Shown here piece by piece: positions 21,721-35,373 of a stretch of 40,364 bases of DNA. The DNA is taken from positions 1 through 40,364 of the forward strand of contig NW_022204767.1 of the NCBI RefSeq assembly GCF_008831285.2, given 5' to 3'. The stretch's first letter is position 1, and every line of letters starts with the position of its first letter. Source of the DNA: Nymphaea colorata (lineage: Eukaryota > Streptophyta > Magnoliopsida > Nymphaeales > Nymphaeaceae). The notes beneath the pieces were generated by a model. The model had not been told where the DNA came from. It searched no databases and worked only from the letters and a program-made list of their open reading frames with translations. Made by a program: the position numbers and the translations under genes.

Positions 21721-22270
21721 GTGCATAACTCTATTAAAGAAGAAGAAGTTTTCCCATGGTGGTTCAAATGGTTTTTCAAATAAATGGGTTACAATACACT
21801 GTGTTTATGCTTACGTGTACTCTTTTGGAGCATAAGGAAACAAAGAAATTCTATTATCCATCATGACGATTTGATTCTGTGTGGTCTGGAATGGAGAGTC
21901 TGCAATGATTTAGAGGATATGATAGCTGGTATAAAGTGGAAACATCAGGAGGTGATCTTCCTTGCTTACTACATGGTTTTGCGGTCGATCTGTATGTGGT
22001 GAAATGGTGTTCAGAAAATGTCTATATGTAGTGAAATGGTGTGAAGAAAATGGCTTTTTGTAGCTGATGTATTTGCAGTCAAGAATCGATTGCAATGGGG
22101 CTGTAATCCTTTTGTACAGTGAGGTTGGTTTTATGCCTATCTTCTCTTTGGTTAGTTGTAGTTTCTGTCTTTGTATTTGAGGTTTATGTCTCTCTTCTTT
22201 TTTGGTTTGTTCTAGCTCTGGTATCTTGTATTTTGTTATCTGTTACATTGTTAATAAAAATGTTTGGGAA
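21721..22270 (+). mobile_element. LINE (non-LTR retrotransposon) 3' end, degraded
   Basis: The open frame around 21784-22002 contains LFWSIRKQRNSIIHHDD and continues with spaced hydrophobics to DMIAGIKWKH. This is the pattern of the extreme C-terminus of plant LINE reverse-transcriptase ORFs (zf-RVT tail, W-x-I-W/R-K-x-RN-x-x-I/F). It is followed by a T/G-rich 3' untranslated stretch (ggggctgtaatccttttgta and onwards) ending near ttaataaaaatg at about 22250. There is no reverse transcriptase core, so it is a 5'-truncated dead copy. It was recognised by pattern only. Confidence 0.45.
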
Positions 22271-22679
22271 GCCTAAACTCGTAGCAACAACGTTGCATCG
22301 CCAAGTAGCACATGCGTCGAGCCCAAGCTTATCCCTCTCTAGCTCGACTTGATTATACTACGTCAAGCTCAAGCTCGACTTGATTATACAACATCAAGCT
22401 TGAGCTCGACTGCCTTAACTTGCTTAACTCATTTATGGCCTAACTTGTTTTTTAAAACTTGTTCACGTCAACTCGTTTAATTCGTGTATGACACCAAAGC
22501 AAAACTTGTTACCTCAAGTTGAAAGGAAAATTGGTTTTCTTGTGAGACAAACTGGGGTATGATTGTCCTGTAGTACCAAGATATTCTTGAGCAAACAACT
22601 TAAAATTTTCTACTTAATCACAAAGTTGCACACCAATAATAACAAATTGTATGGTAAAACCATGAAAACAAGGGGTTTC
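22271..22679. repeat. AGCTCGAC-rich repeat region with a 31-bp tandem pair
   Basis: A unit agctcgacttgattata, then c-tac/aac-tcaagct, occurs twice in a row at about 22339-22400 and begins a third time (agctcgact). Similar gagctcgagc-rich stretches are common in plant dispersed elements. No gene is seen. Confidence 0.5.
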
Positions 22680-23085
22680 TCCCCATCCCCCTCCCCCCTT
22701 TTCTCCCTCTCTCTCTTCACAAGGAGAAATTGTCAATGCAACAAATTGAAGAGAACATGTGGTGCCATTTGTATCTTTCTAAAAGCAGTTCCATTCTCTC
22801 CCCAACCTTGCGTGGCGTATGGCCGGCAAAAGAGATCAGATTCGAACTGAATGTATGGCATTACCCAATTCTATATATCAGAAGTTCACATATTTATATT
22901 TGATTTAAGATTTGAATGTTAATGAAAGAAAAGTTTGTGTGAATCAAATTTTTGAATATGTAGTCCAGATCTGATCCGATATCTAATTTTCATTTTAACA
23001 TGATCCAAGTCTGAATCCATCCTTTAATTATGCAATCAAATTATGACCATATTTTGACATGTGAAGGACTGGCCATCTTTCAAAT
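22680..23085 (+). repeat. fourth, partial copy of the non-coding repeat block
   Basis: Diverged direct match to about 1100-1500 and 24180-24570. Shared words include ctccctctctctcttca, cacaa-ttgaagaga-atgtggtg, ccattctctcc, gaagttcacata and gaccatatttt. It ends only about 150 bp before the left edge of unit B. Confidence 0.65.
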
Positions 23086-23961
23086 TGTTTTTATATTAAA
23101 TATACAAGGATATTTGTCTGAAATTGAACCTAAACCCTTATCCAAATTTATTGAACATTTATTACATTGAATTCAATTGCAGAATTGCGAGAGCGATATT
23201 TTATAAAGCAAAATACATCCAATTTTTCAATCAGATGTTATTGCAAAAAACATACTTACATGGAATCAAATCAATCAAGCTGGTCAATTCAGTAAAATTG
23301 GCTATTTTAACAATTCAATTGATTCAACTGTGAATCGGCAAAGGTCTATATAAAATTTACCTATTTTAAAACGATAATACCAAAAACATATATGTACAAT
23401 TAAATAGGTAGTGTGGTTGTTAACCTCCTGTTCTGCCAAAAATTTGGCTTAACAGTGATTCGGGTAGGATAGGTTAACTTCAGTTTGATTCCAATAATTT
23501 TGCTTTAAAGGCATTGATCCAAAGATATACATGAAAAAAGTTATGAACTTCCAATAGAATCCTGCTAGGGAGGAGGCCTGAAGTGTACAAGAAGAATAGC
23601 AACAAAAACTTACACACACTTTAGACGGTGTTTGATAATATGAACATTGTGTTCTTTGGAACCCAAACTTTCCTGTTCGAATGAGATGTCAAAAACAGAA
23701 GAGAGTTCTTAAAAGAAAACTCCAAAAGAAGAAGAATTCAACAATTCTGATTCATAATTGAATTCGGATTTGGTACAGTTTTGTAACTGGGTCCGATGGA
23801 TACCAGATTCCAATGGATCTGAAACCCAGCGACATGCAAAAACAACGTTGGCAGATATGGTCTGTCTCCATAGCAGAATGAATGAGCTGTCTTACGGCAT
23901 GATGGTGAGGGTCTCTAGAGAAGGTAGACATGCATACAAGGATTTCTTGCTGGTTTCACAC

Positions 23962-25371
23962 AAATTTAAGTTTTAATTTTGACGTGGAACAACTGATACG
24001 AGCAAAGAGGCCACTGACTGAACAAAACTAGCTAAAGAAGCAAGAAATACTTGGGTAGAATATTTGCCTCAAGTGCCAATTGTCCTCGACTACTGGGCAG
24101 ATTGGAGCTCTTCTTACAAGACCACCACAACTACTTTTCTTCCTTGATGTCGGACTATTTGTCTGCACATAGCATCTCCCTCCCCCTGTCTCTCTTCATT
24201 AACACAAATAAACAATGCCACAAGTTGAAGAGAAGATGTGGGTGTGTTTTTTATCATTCTAAAAGCAATTCCATTCTCTCCTCTACTTTGCGTGAGTGTA
24301 TGGCCAGCAGACAAAAGGTACTCCGTTGCAACAAATTCAAACCAAATTTACAGTATTATCATATTGGGTTTATTAGAAGTTCACATACTTAGATTCAAAA
24401 TTAAGATTTGAATGCTAATGAAAGACAAGTTTATGTGAATGCAAATTTTAAATTTACAGTCTGGATCTAATCGGATATCTAGCTTTTACATTAACATGAT
24501 CGAAGTCGGAATCCAACCTTTAATTATACAATGAAATCCAGACCATATTTTCATATGTGAAAGCAGAAATTTTTTTGTAGCAAGGGCCAAATATAGTTTC
24601 AAAATTTTAAGAGGGGCTGAAATAAAAAAACTTCAAATTATATATATGTAATATATATATATATATATATATATCCAAATCTGTTCTAGTGACATTTTTA
24701 AAATCCAAATACATCCAATTTCTTAATCAGACATCAATTTTTTTTTCTTTTTTGTTTCCTTGTCTAATGCAGTCGGATATTGGATCCATCGACAACCTTA
24801 GCTCTACCCTTAAATAGAGATTATTCATCCTCAAAAAAGAAATACCCTTCTTTATTCTTGAAGAATTTCGTCGTCCTTAAAGAATAGGGTGCTTTGAGCT
24901 AATGAGAAAAAAATAAAGATACGTTGCTTGTGCCAGTAGTACAGTATAGCCAGGGGAAAAAATTTTACATCCCTTCTGCTCTGAATTAAAATGATAACCA
25001 CTTGTAGCTTTTAAATGCGGTCACCTTAAATACGTTTGGCCTTTCTATAATTAATATCAATGTGTACAAGTACTTTTATAAACAAACACTTCTTGGCCTT
25101 TTTTCCTTTTCTTTTTACCCCAATTTTAAAATTTGTTCATGAGGACATACATTTCCTTTTTCTTATACAAAGAATTTCAGCAACTCACAAGAATACATTG
25201 GAAACTTTTCGAACACAAACTCATTTGGACAAGGACATGTTGAAAAATATTATATATAACAAAACTATTTTCTCTTTCTTAATAAATTAAACAAAGTTTA
25301 GGATGATTTAAGTCAACTGCAAGTGTTTATGTGTTTTTTTAATAAAATGTTGTTGATCATGTTAATTAATG
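23962..25371. repeat. non-coding repeat block, copy B
   Basis: Duplication partner of 901-2345. The AT tract is longer here (about 24640-24674), and a piece present in copy A at about 1600-1680 is absent. No gene is seen. Confidence 0.75.
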
Positions 25372-25444
25372 TGTAAACACTGAAGGCTTCAGCCTATGAA
25401 ACAGAAAAGGTTCCATAACATGATATAACAGCACCTCAACCACT

Positions 25445-28400
25445 TTAGCCTAGGATGGATAACCTTTCCCCAAGATGGTCTCTGAGTTCGTGCGGCAGAT
25501 GGAGTGCTGGACAAAAGTAAATTACCAACTTTTCAAGCTTCAAGAGGCAGGCAATCTGTTCGTTTGCATCCATGGGACATGTTGTTGCTACTGCATCATT
25601 TTCATTTTGGTGGGTAGTAATGTCCTCCAGAGACTTCAGCTTGGGGAAGTATTGAAGCTCTAGGTATCTCAGTTTTGGGAGGCATTGCCAGTGGCCTCCC
25701 AAGCTGATGTCCTCATAGAAATAGTTTAGGTACAATGTTTCCAGTTGGGAGAGACCCCACACCCACTGAGGCACCCTTTCCAATTAGACCTCATCAACAT
25801 TCGTGTCGCTCAAAGACAGAGACTTGAAGGAGGGTAGAAATGTTGATTCCTACGATGGCAATGGCAATGGCAGTAGTACTGCTGAGTCTGGTTCCAACCT
25901 TAACTCAATGAGGTTAGGCAGTTGCTCAAGGAATTTCCATCCCAATCTTGCACTTAGGCAACAACACACTGACAGACTTTGGAGCTGAGTCACTTGACCG
26001 TCATCCCCCACCAGCTCCAATAGAGTATCAAGCAAGGCTTCTGTCTGCATCTTTGGACATCCATAAAATTCGCCTCCCTTAACCTTGGCATAGAAGTCAA
26101 TGTTGTTTCCCCTATTCCGTCTGCTGGCCTCCCTTCCCAGTTGAGCAATCCTTCCACCATCAACTCCTCAAGTAAAGGAACGTTAACAAGAGCCTTCAAG
26201 CCATTAGGTCCGTACACCTTCAATGACTTGAGAGCAGGCATGTGATGAGGTATTTGCTCTAGGCTGCAGCATTCCTCCACCTTCAATGACTCCAAGGCAG
26301 GCATGCTAGCTATTTCACATACTGCTGGGCAATTGATGACATTTAGTACTTTCAACAAGGTAATGCTTATTAGTTTTCCTCATAAATGGCATCTTTCTGG
26401 CTTTAGTGAATGTAGCTTGGTATACTCAGCATTCAAATGCCAAGCTGGCATCTTTCCTTTATAATCACCTATCTCCCAGCACTCCAGCGCAAGTGGAGAT
26501 TCCAAGGCCTCCAGCGCACCACTCCATTCAGAAGCACCACACTGTTCGTCATTACTCTCTTCAGAAGTACCACTCTGTTCAGAAACACCTCCAGTAATTC
26601 GAAAGTAGAATTCCAAACTAATTATGCCATGCTTCTCCTTAAGCAATTGCACATTTCTTGCAAAATCAATTGCCTTTCTTGTCACCCCTAACCCTTGTGT
26701 CCCCTTTGTCATCCGTAAATTGGTAAACTTCCCCAGGCCTTCTGCTATAAATTTTAATTCCCACGTCCATTTCATCCCAAGATACCTCAAGTTGCAGAGT
26801 TTGTCCATTTCCTTGGGCAACTCTTCAATTTTACTATAATTTGAATCCAATGTTTGCAAGATACAGAGTCTGCAGATTGAACTGGGCAACCGTCCCACTT
26901 TAGAATTGCTTAGATTGAGATATTTTACAAGTGAAAGGTATTCAATGGACTTTGGCAGCTCATCCATTTCGCACCCCTCAATGACAACACTCTCAACCAC
27001 TTGAAATTGGTCAAGTGTTCAATATAAACCTGCAAGTAAGAATTGGAATCAGCCAACAATGTGCACACCTTATTTGCTGTTTCCAATTATGCTTGTGTGC
27101 CTCTGCATTGTGTACACCAAGTAATGACAGATGGCGGGTGTGCTTAGTAGTAGAGGCATGGCCATATTCCCTTCCACCTATATATAAGGCAAGGTCATGC
27201 AAAATGTGATGCAATTGGATGCTCTTCAAATCAATTTCTTCACTCAAACACCACCTTATCAAATCTTCAATGTATTGGTTTGCTGTTGCTTCAACATCTA
27301 GGCCTTCCTCAATCAATCCCTACTCATTTTCTTGGTGTGCATCATGGACCCACCATCTTAATCACAAGTGGCAACCCACCACACTTCTTTACTAATCCCT
27401 CTCCAACAAATTTGATCTTATGCATCACCAAATCTTCTTCTGTTTAGCCTTCTCTGAGAACCTCCTTCAGAAACAAGTCCCAACTTTGGTGGAAAATAAA
27501 TTCTTGTAATTCATGCATATAAAAAGCACCCATCCCCTCCGACACATATTTCTTTCTACTGGTAATCAAAATTTTCCTCCCATTGCACCCACCATCAATG
27601 TACCCCCTATCTTTTCCTTGCACCATTTTACTTCCCATACATCATGTAGGACCAACAAAATTTTTTCCTTTCAGAGCTCGTTCTGTAATTGTGTGCATAA
27701 GTCAGTCAAGGAACAATCAGTGTTTTCTCCAGAACTCTTGCACACATCCCTTTGTATCAGCCACACCAAATCCTTATGGTTTGAACTTTCCAAAACACAA
27801 ACCCACCACCTGCGTTCCCGAACTGTTGTTCAACTTCATTAATACCATGTTAGCAAGAGTCGTTTAACTGATCCCTCCCTTTCCAACAATGGAGATAATA
27901 GAAGCACCACCCTTCTCAGTCTTACTACAAAAGTCATTCGATGAGAGCATTTCTACTAACACCTTTTTATCATTTTCCCTGCCTATGGGCAGTTGTACAC
28001 CTACGTGATGGGTTACCTCTTTGGGGTTGTCATGTTTACCATGAACAGGGTCCTTACCACCCCCTTGTGGTGTTGTTTTGAAACTATCCACCATGTCCCA
28101 ATCTTTCTTTATTTTATCAAGCATTTCATTGATTTTCTTCATTTTGTTAACAAGTTGGTAACAAAAAGAAACATCTTCATAATAGGAAGAGGGCGCAGTG
28201 GTCAAAGCCCACTTCCGTAGCTGATCCCTCTTGCTGGCCTCAATTTTGCTTTGATATCCTTTGATGATGTCCTCGGCATCATAAAGAACATCCTTGTGCT
28301 CAAACTCTAGTTCTCTGTCGCAATCCTTGCTGAAAAAAGACTTGATCAGCATCTTTGATGGCCTTTAGGAAGATTTTCAGGATCCTTTGGAGCTTCTTCA

Positions 28401-28500
28401 GATCGTCTTTGGCATTCAATAAGTAGTCTTTCATCTCTTTCAACAAATTGGTTGCAGTAGAAATGGCTATTTGCACAGGAGCGTCTATTAATGCCCCCAT
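25445..28500 (-). pseudogene. CC-NBS-LRR resistance gene relic, copy B
   Basis: This is the partner of the NLR relic in unit A and is less fragmented. From the ATG at 28500-28498 the coiled-coil starts (TATNLLKEMKDYLLNAKDDL). The frame breaks near 28330 at the same place as in copy A. A long frame at 28352-27864 then runs from VLYDAEDIIKGYQ to the P-loop, which is destroyed (GKGGIS then stop, where copy A has GKGGIGKTT). Kinase-2 has HD instead of DD (LLVLHDVW, near 27637-27660), while the GLPL motif is the consensus CGGLPL. A winged-helix/MHD frame (27316-27011; ILHDLA) follows, then LRR frames 27000-26380, 26358-25990, 26050-25850 and 25783-25445, the last ending in ERLSILG and a plausible natural stop. 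Frameshifts separate all of these. It cannot make a working receptor. Confidence 0.9.
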
Positions 28501-29540
28501 CTCCTGCAACCCCACTCCCAGTTTCTCGGTAGATTGAAGGGCAGAGGAAGAGAAGTAATTGTAAGAAGGCTGCGAACAAAATAGGCAAAAAACTGCACAT
28601 AAAGACCAGGCTGCCGAAAATTTTTCGTTGACTTATAGATTTCCACCTCCCAATGGTCTTCTCCTCAAAAAATTCAAATTGAGCAGGTAGGTCCGTTTGA
28701 TCACCACCACCACCACATTATCCTCTTGCAAGTGGTAGAGCGCTGAAGTAATCAAGTTACGGAAGAAATTCCGTCCTCAATTAGGTCAGCTGTTACTCAT
28801 TGGCTTCAGTCCTTTCACCCTGTTTTGTCAATTCCTTACACTGTGTTCTTCTTCTCTTCCAGAATAGCTACATTCATATTGCTGCTTCTTTTCTCTCTCC
28901 ATTTCATTATATTTTCTTCATTCACATTAACTTTAATTCCCATCAATCATGGTGTGATCTGTTATAATACGAGAAAACATGAGAAAAATACTCATCGGCA
29001 CATTTTTTATAGGTTGTGTTAAAGAAGAAATTCAATTTCTTAATTTACTTGCTCCTAAATAATTCTGGTAGAAAATCCCCAAAGCCAAGCCTTCTACATC
29101 CCCTAGAGTTCCCCCTTTCGGACTTGTCAGATTTGAATCTTACATGAATTGTAAAAATACATATTGATTGCATCAAATTTTTAGCATAAAGTTCATATTG
29201 GACTCAGTTGCAAAAATACATATTGAGTCCAACAGCCATATCTTGACCTTTATCATAATGTTAAGATTCACATAAAGTAATATGAGAGAGAGAGAGAGAA
29301 TGAGAACAGAAGATGATGGTTGAACCAAGTGGACAATTATATACATCTAAACGCAATGTTCAAAACTATTTTTTTATATAACAATCTAACCTTTTAGGTA
29401 TTATCTTAAGAGTATTTTAGTTGTTAATAGTTGAGATTGTAAGTCTGAAGCCTTTGTACCCCATCCCTATTGTCATTAACAAACACACACACACACATTA
29501 CCACTTGGCTAAGGGATAATGCCAAACCTCTTAAATTTAT
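28501..29540. other. NLR upstream region, copy B, no gene seen
   Basis: Matches 5383-6480, with a deletion near 29133-29150 relative to unit A and a shorter GA repeat. No gene is seen. Confidence 0.5.
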
Positions 29541-30345
29541 ATTAAAAGATATTTTAACTACCCGGGCTTGGACCCGGCCCACTATTAACAGGTCAAGCCG
29601 CACCCGGTACCGGGCGATGATAAGAATGCATGAGGCCTGGCCCATTTTTGCAGCCTCCGTGGCATCGCTTCTGCCAGACTGCCACTTCCTCCTTCTTCTT
29701 TCCTCCACCACTTCACGCTCCGATTGGACAGGCCAAACCCAACATGCTCTTCAACCACCATCCCACCTTCCCCATCTTACGAATGTCACCTGATTCAGCC
29801 CAATGGGGAACAGTCATTCACATCAGATTCATTCCAATGTAGAACAACCATCCACAAAGAGAGAGAGAGGGAGAGAGAGAGAGACAGGGTAGACTCGTGA
29901 TAATGGAATCGATGAGTCCTCAAGCTGAGCAGTAGTTGGGTGGCGTCAAATGGTTTGGTTTTAAAACAAGAGGCAACAAATTGGCGATGGCATGGAAGGC
30001 ACGGCCGCGCAAGCTAGGAGGTGCGATGATGGTGATGCAGCCTGGTGAGATGCCGTCGGTGAAGGAAGAAAACGAATACTAAATCGAACTTTCAATTTTG
30101 AAAGTTTGAAACCTTTACAAAGTAAACAGACTTCAAAATGTATTTTAAAATTAAAAATAAAAAAAATTGTTGGGCTTACCAGGCCAGCGACGAGCTGCAT
30201 GTAATGTCCGATACCTGGCCCAAAAGTTACCGTGCCGGGTCTGATCATACAGGCCCATGCATATGCTCGACTCCGTCAAGGTTGGCAATGACTCCTCCTC
30301 CTCCTCCCCCCAACCCAACTTTCTATTTTTGTTCCTTTTTTCCTT
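29540..30345. repeat. GC-richer repeat-like block, copy B
   Basis: Partner of 6480-7265. A piece of about 13 bp present in A near 6511 is missing here. It contains a GAGA tract at about 29858-29884. The open frames are composition artefacts. Confidence 0.35.
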
Positions 30346-31814
30346 TTTTTTTAGGTAGGGGAGGTGATTGCCCAATGCACTGGATGTGTCAGAAGCTGGA
30401 GAATTTTAGTTTTGTTTCTTTACCATTGCCAAGTGCAGCCACTTCAGTTTTGATCTTTTGCATTCATTTTTTCATTATGAAATGTCAAAGGTGGTTGTTG
30501 GATGATTCAGTTATTTGGACATTGAATATTTGTTGTAGTAAGAATTCTCTAGAAGCAACTTCATGTATGTATTCACATCTATTTTGAAGTAATGAATTTG
30601 AATGCACATTCATTACTCTGAAAAAGTTAGTTGATATGAAAAAAAGAAAAAAGCAGCACTTTAATTAAAAAAACTGAATGGGATTTATACTTAGGAAATG
30701 ACTTTTGATTGGATTCGAATACGGGTTCAGTTTTAACTAAATATCCCATCATATTCTGATTCAGGTTTCCTTTCTAATTCAATTTCAAATGAATTATCAT
30801 ACACCCAATTTGTACGTTTTGAATATCTGTACATTCTTAACATATCATAATGTGGTTTTGCTTCTTGTAGTTAAAAGTTGGATTCAGGTGTGGATGTAAA
30901 TCTAAAATCAAATTTGAATTGTGAATTTAAATCAAATTTGAATGTGGATACGGCATGGATTTTTCTTCCTTAGTATTGAAATCCAAATTCAAATTCGAAT
31001 TATGAATATCTGATAAATTTGATATGGTAACATGAGATTTTGTTTGAATAAAATCCTTTAACATTCACGTGTTACTGCAATTTATTTTATTTCTTTTTCT
31101 CATTAACAAATTGTTTAGAGTCTTGGTACTGAACCACATCAAGAAAGCTCCCTCAAAAATCCTATTGAAGCTATCACATAGCTTTGTCGTTCATCAAAAA
31201 TCCATAAACCTTAATTTTATTGTAGTGTGGCCAACACAAGCTTACATGCTCATTCATTATCAAGTGAGGAAGTCAAATTCAAGATCGGTACCTTTTATCT
31301 AGTCAGGTCCAAGATTAATACATACCTTGCTATTAGTTTTAGACCACTACTTTAGCCACCTTTGAATCCTTCTTCTCTTTATAAAGCATTTATTTGTCAT
31401 TATATTAGCAATCCCAAAATACTGATTTTCCTTCAGAAATGCTCCTTCGACGGGATTTGAGTACAAGAGGATCAGGGGAGGAGCTTCCTTCATCTACTTC
31501 TTCTAGAGTAGACGATTCTTCCTCATTATCTAGGCTTCATCTTATACCTAATGATGGGAGGGGCGTCTTCTCATAATTGCCAAGATTAGATAGGATGTCT
31601 TCTTTACTATTTACACATGCAAACAAAGATTTTTTTGATAGTTTCAAAAGCATTTCAAACTTTTGAAATTAAAGGCATTGGAGACTTTGCTTAGACTCTT
31701 TCTTTATGAGCTTAAGTTATTCTCTGACCTACAACAAATGTAATGATGTTGTTATAATATTTAAATCATTTTCCAAACTCGTTAATCCTAGTTTCCATCC
31801 AGGAAAGAGAATTT
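30346..31814. other. intergenic region, copy B
   Basis: Partner of 7266-8764. It carries about 40 bp (about 31208-31250, with gtagtgtggccaacacaagc) that unit A lacks, and only one copy of the 30-bp unit duplicated in A. No gene is supported. Confidence 0.4.
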
Positions 31815-32265
31815 AAAAACGCAAAATCTCTCTTTTAATCTCTCTCCAATTTTTCTTTCTCTCTCTCTCTCTGATTTCTCTCTTTTTTTAGATCTATCTC
31901 TCTAAAATTTCTCTTTTTTCTCTCTCTCGCTCTCTCTTCAGTTCTCTCTCTCCCTTTTTTAAAATCTCTTTCTTTCTCTCTATTTATTTTACCTCTCTTT
32001 TAATCTCTCTTTTTTCTTTTTTCTTTTTTAATATTTATATCTTGGATTTCTCTATTTCTCTCTCCTATTTTTCTCTCTCTCTCTATGATTTCTCTCTCTT
32101 TTTAGATCTCTCTCTCTAAAATTTCTCTTTTTTCTCTGTCTTCAATTCTCTCTCTCCCTTTTTAAAATCTTTCTGTCTCTCTCTCTTTCTTTTACCTCTC
32201 TTTTAATCTCTCTTTTTTCTTTTTTAAACCCCCCCCTCTTTTTCCCTCTCTCCACCCCCTTTAAA
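31815..32265. repeat. long CT-rich low-complexity tract, copy B
   Basis: Partner of 8765-9225, with many small length differences typical of slippage. The following TA tract seen in A near 9468-9490 is largely absent here. Confidence 0.85.
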
Positions 32266-35200
32266 CAAATAATGGGTAGGACAATGGTTGCGTTAGGCAG
32301 CGTGTTGCAGCCATGTCTTCAGTTTGATTCTTGGAGGGTGTTATCCTAATGGTATTGAAAAACAATGTTGATTTTAAGATTAGGGTTGCCATTATGAGGT
32401 CAACTGGACTGGTTCTTGTCTCCTCCCCCACCCACCTTTACTCCCCTCCTTTTAGACTTCTCTCCATTTTACTCTCTCTTCTAATTTCTCTCTCTTTCTA
32501 TTTGTATATTAAACAAAAAAAGCTCCCATTTTGCATGCCCCAAAATCATTCGACTTCACCAAGGCCAATACCCATGATCCTTATCATTCGGACTACACTT
32601 GGATGGCATAAAACTCATTTTTGAAAACCTTTTTTTTTAATACGCATGTTGTGGTATGAATGACTTATCTAATTTTCTTTCAAGCATAGAGAATTCTTTC
32701 TCTTTTCATTTCTTTCATATTCACCATGCATCCATAACATTCATGGATACCCACAACCACTGCTTTAGGAAACCTAAGCAAAACATGATCGAGCCTTAAT
32801 AATACGGTAATAGAGTTAATAGCGGTGTTTGATTAACAGTAAGAAGGTGAAAATTTGGTATGAGTATCGGGGATAGGGGATTCCAGAACAACTACTCAAG
32901 CAAGATGATCTTATGAAATTACACAGTCACATGAAAGCTACAGTGGAGGCAGTTCTTACCCACAAGCAAGAATTTCCTGCTAGAGATATATTTTCTATGT
33001 CAGTCTAGTTTCTTATTAGCTCTTCTTCTCCTATTGATTGTGATGACGTTCTGACATGAGGTACTCATAATTTCATTAACTTGAGATGAAATGGATATGA
33101 AAAAAAAACAGTAGACCATGAGATCCAGGGGTGAAGCCAGCAATTTTTTGTAGGATGGGCTGAACAGTATTTGCAAAAACTATACAAGGGCTAAACAATA
33201 TTTTTCAAAAATTTTACATAGGCCAATTTAAAAATTTATTAAAATGTAGGTATCAATTTTTTTTTCCCCAAAACATGAAGGGGAGGGGCCATGGCTCCTG
33301 CCAGTTCCCCCTCCTTCTGCCCCAGCCTACATCCTTACAATAAGATTATTGGTAAATGATACTTACTATCATGAGTGTCGCTGGTACATTGATGTATCAG
33401 CAGGATTGGCTTCCTAGTAATGCGCCATACTTGTGTTCATACATCCAGAATTTGGAATTTAAGACGATGGCGCAAATATTCACTAATCTTGATTAAATTG
33501 TGATGAACAGTCAATAATTTATAGAAAAAAGCTTAGTTAAAAAAACTCTCGGCTGTCTTGTTATCAATCACTAATTTTTACACGGGCTTTGCTCACCTAT
33601 TTGTAAAATTGAAAAGAAAGAAGTGGATCAATGGCAAAAACATTAAAAAATTTTAACTGTACAAATTTAAATAGATTTAATTTTAGGCCATTGACATTTC
33701 CACGATTGCCAAATCCCAACCATGAAAATGCAATCTACATTATTAAATTTTTCAAACCAACAAAGCTGCTTATCATGCATATCAAACTTTAGTTTCTTTT
33801 GATTTGGAAACATGGTTTCTACCAAGATAATATTTTCCACAAATCACTTTCTTTTTCATTCATAATAATATGGGGAAAATGGAAAAGTGAGTTGTGAACA
33901 AGGTTGGCATCGAGAAAAAAGAAAGAAGTGAGAGAAATGTTTGAAAATGGAAATAAATCGGCTTGTTGTTCACTCTACGATAATGGAAAGAGAAGGAAAA
34001 TGAAGGTAGTGCGCTACAGGCATGGTCTATGATTGGTGTTAAATAAATCCGGAAAAATTCCCAATCCACAAACTTCTACATCACCTACACTTCCTCTTTC
34101 TCACATTTGTCGGATTTCTCATTGTATTATGTAAAAGTTTGGATGCATGATTTTTCTTTTCCAAATCCAAAATTTTATTTATCCCATCCAAGTTTCATGA
34201 TCTGACCATTGACTAGAAGTACAACTTGTTCGTGCCGCGAGGGAATGCCATCGACCTTGCCAAACGTAAGGCTGAACATCCCTGTTATGAAGAGACAAAG
34301 CTGATGATGTCCAGGACTGATATTAATCCAGTTGAGCTGTTTTATTTCAACAAACTCTGTTTGACAGAACCAAGAGCTCAGAATGGAATGTGAAAGGTCT
34401 CTCTAACCATAGCAACAGGGCATGATCAAGTGGCACTAGCCACGCAAAGTTGGCTCAGACCAATTACGTACTCATGGTTAGGTTTTGTTATTAGTCTTTT
34501 GACCTATTTCATTTCAAGTGGGCTTTTTTTTTTATTTCATTTCGTAGAAGTTAGAGCAAAAGAAGAGAGAAAAGCTTCACTTTGGATGCTTTCTTGATAA
34601 GTGTGTAAAATTTCTGATTTTGACTCCCTAAAGTCTATCGATAGTGGCCCCTCTTTTTTTTTTTCAAGACAGTCATTCTTTTTTTTTAAGAAATTATTTG
34701 TTTTAAAATTTTAATGGTGTCTCAGCATTAATCAGTTTTCTTGCTTTAAAACATTAAAAAAATCAAATACCAATAATTTAACAAATATGACATAGTGTTA
34801 TAAGCGAAATTATCGCTATGGTGAGAATATAATATACATGATGGGTATTATTGAATGTCTCAGAATGAGAACGTAAGTCAAACTGTTGAGAGATCAGTGA
34901 GTCCTTATGGTCTCTTATTTGTCTAATATGTGGCTTATAGCTAGAGTATTTCTAATTTTTTCAACAAAACCAGATTAGCTAAATTTAAATTTGATTCCAC
35001 CAGTAAAAAGACAAAGTGACGAGAACATCACTTTCTTTATGAAAAAAGAAGAAGAAGAAAAATTTAGCATATTTTTATAATTAAAATTTATTAAAAAATT
35101 GCCTCCACCATTTTCTAGGTTGGGCACATCTGATTATGGACCTGATTTTGAACTGTAGCTAGTAAAAAAGCATTGTGCCATTACTAATCAAATTTGTGTT

Positions 35201-35373
35201 CCTTTATGTTTTATGCCATATTCAGGCCCGAGTCCACTTAGTGTTACGGAGATGCAACCCAATATATTTGGGATCATATGCTTCTTCGATCCAAATTCAG
35301 TTTTGAAAAGTAGAGCCACATCTGAATCCCAAGTCCTCCCTAAATCCAAACCACTGGCACCCATAGTTGCGCA
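32266..35373. other. intergenic region, copy B
   Basis: Partner of 9226-12377, about 1-2 percent different by eye. It includes the dispersed repeat (32823-33290) and the exon-like frame (34217-34393). No gene is supported. Confidence 0.5.
34217..34393 (+). other. exon-like open frame of unknown nature, copy B
   Basis: Partner of 11219-11395. It is the same length with one visible difference in frame (agatct to agagct, Ser to Ala), so the frame is kept. This is weak evidence, because the whole region is only 1-2 percent diverged. Confidence 0.25.
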
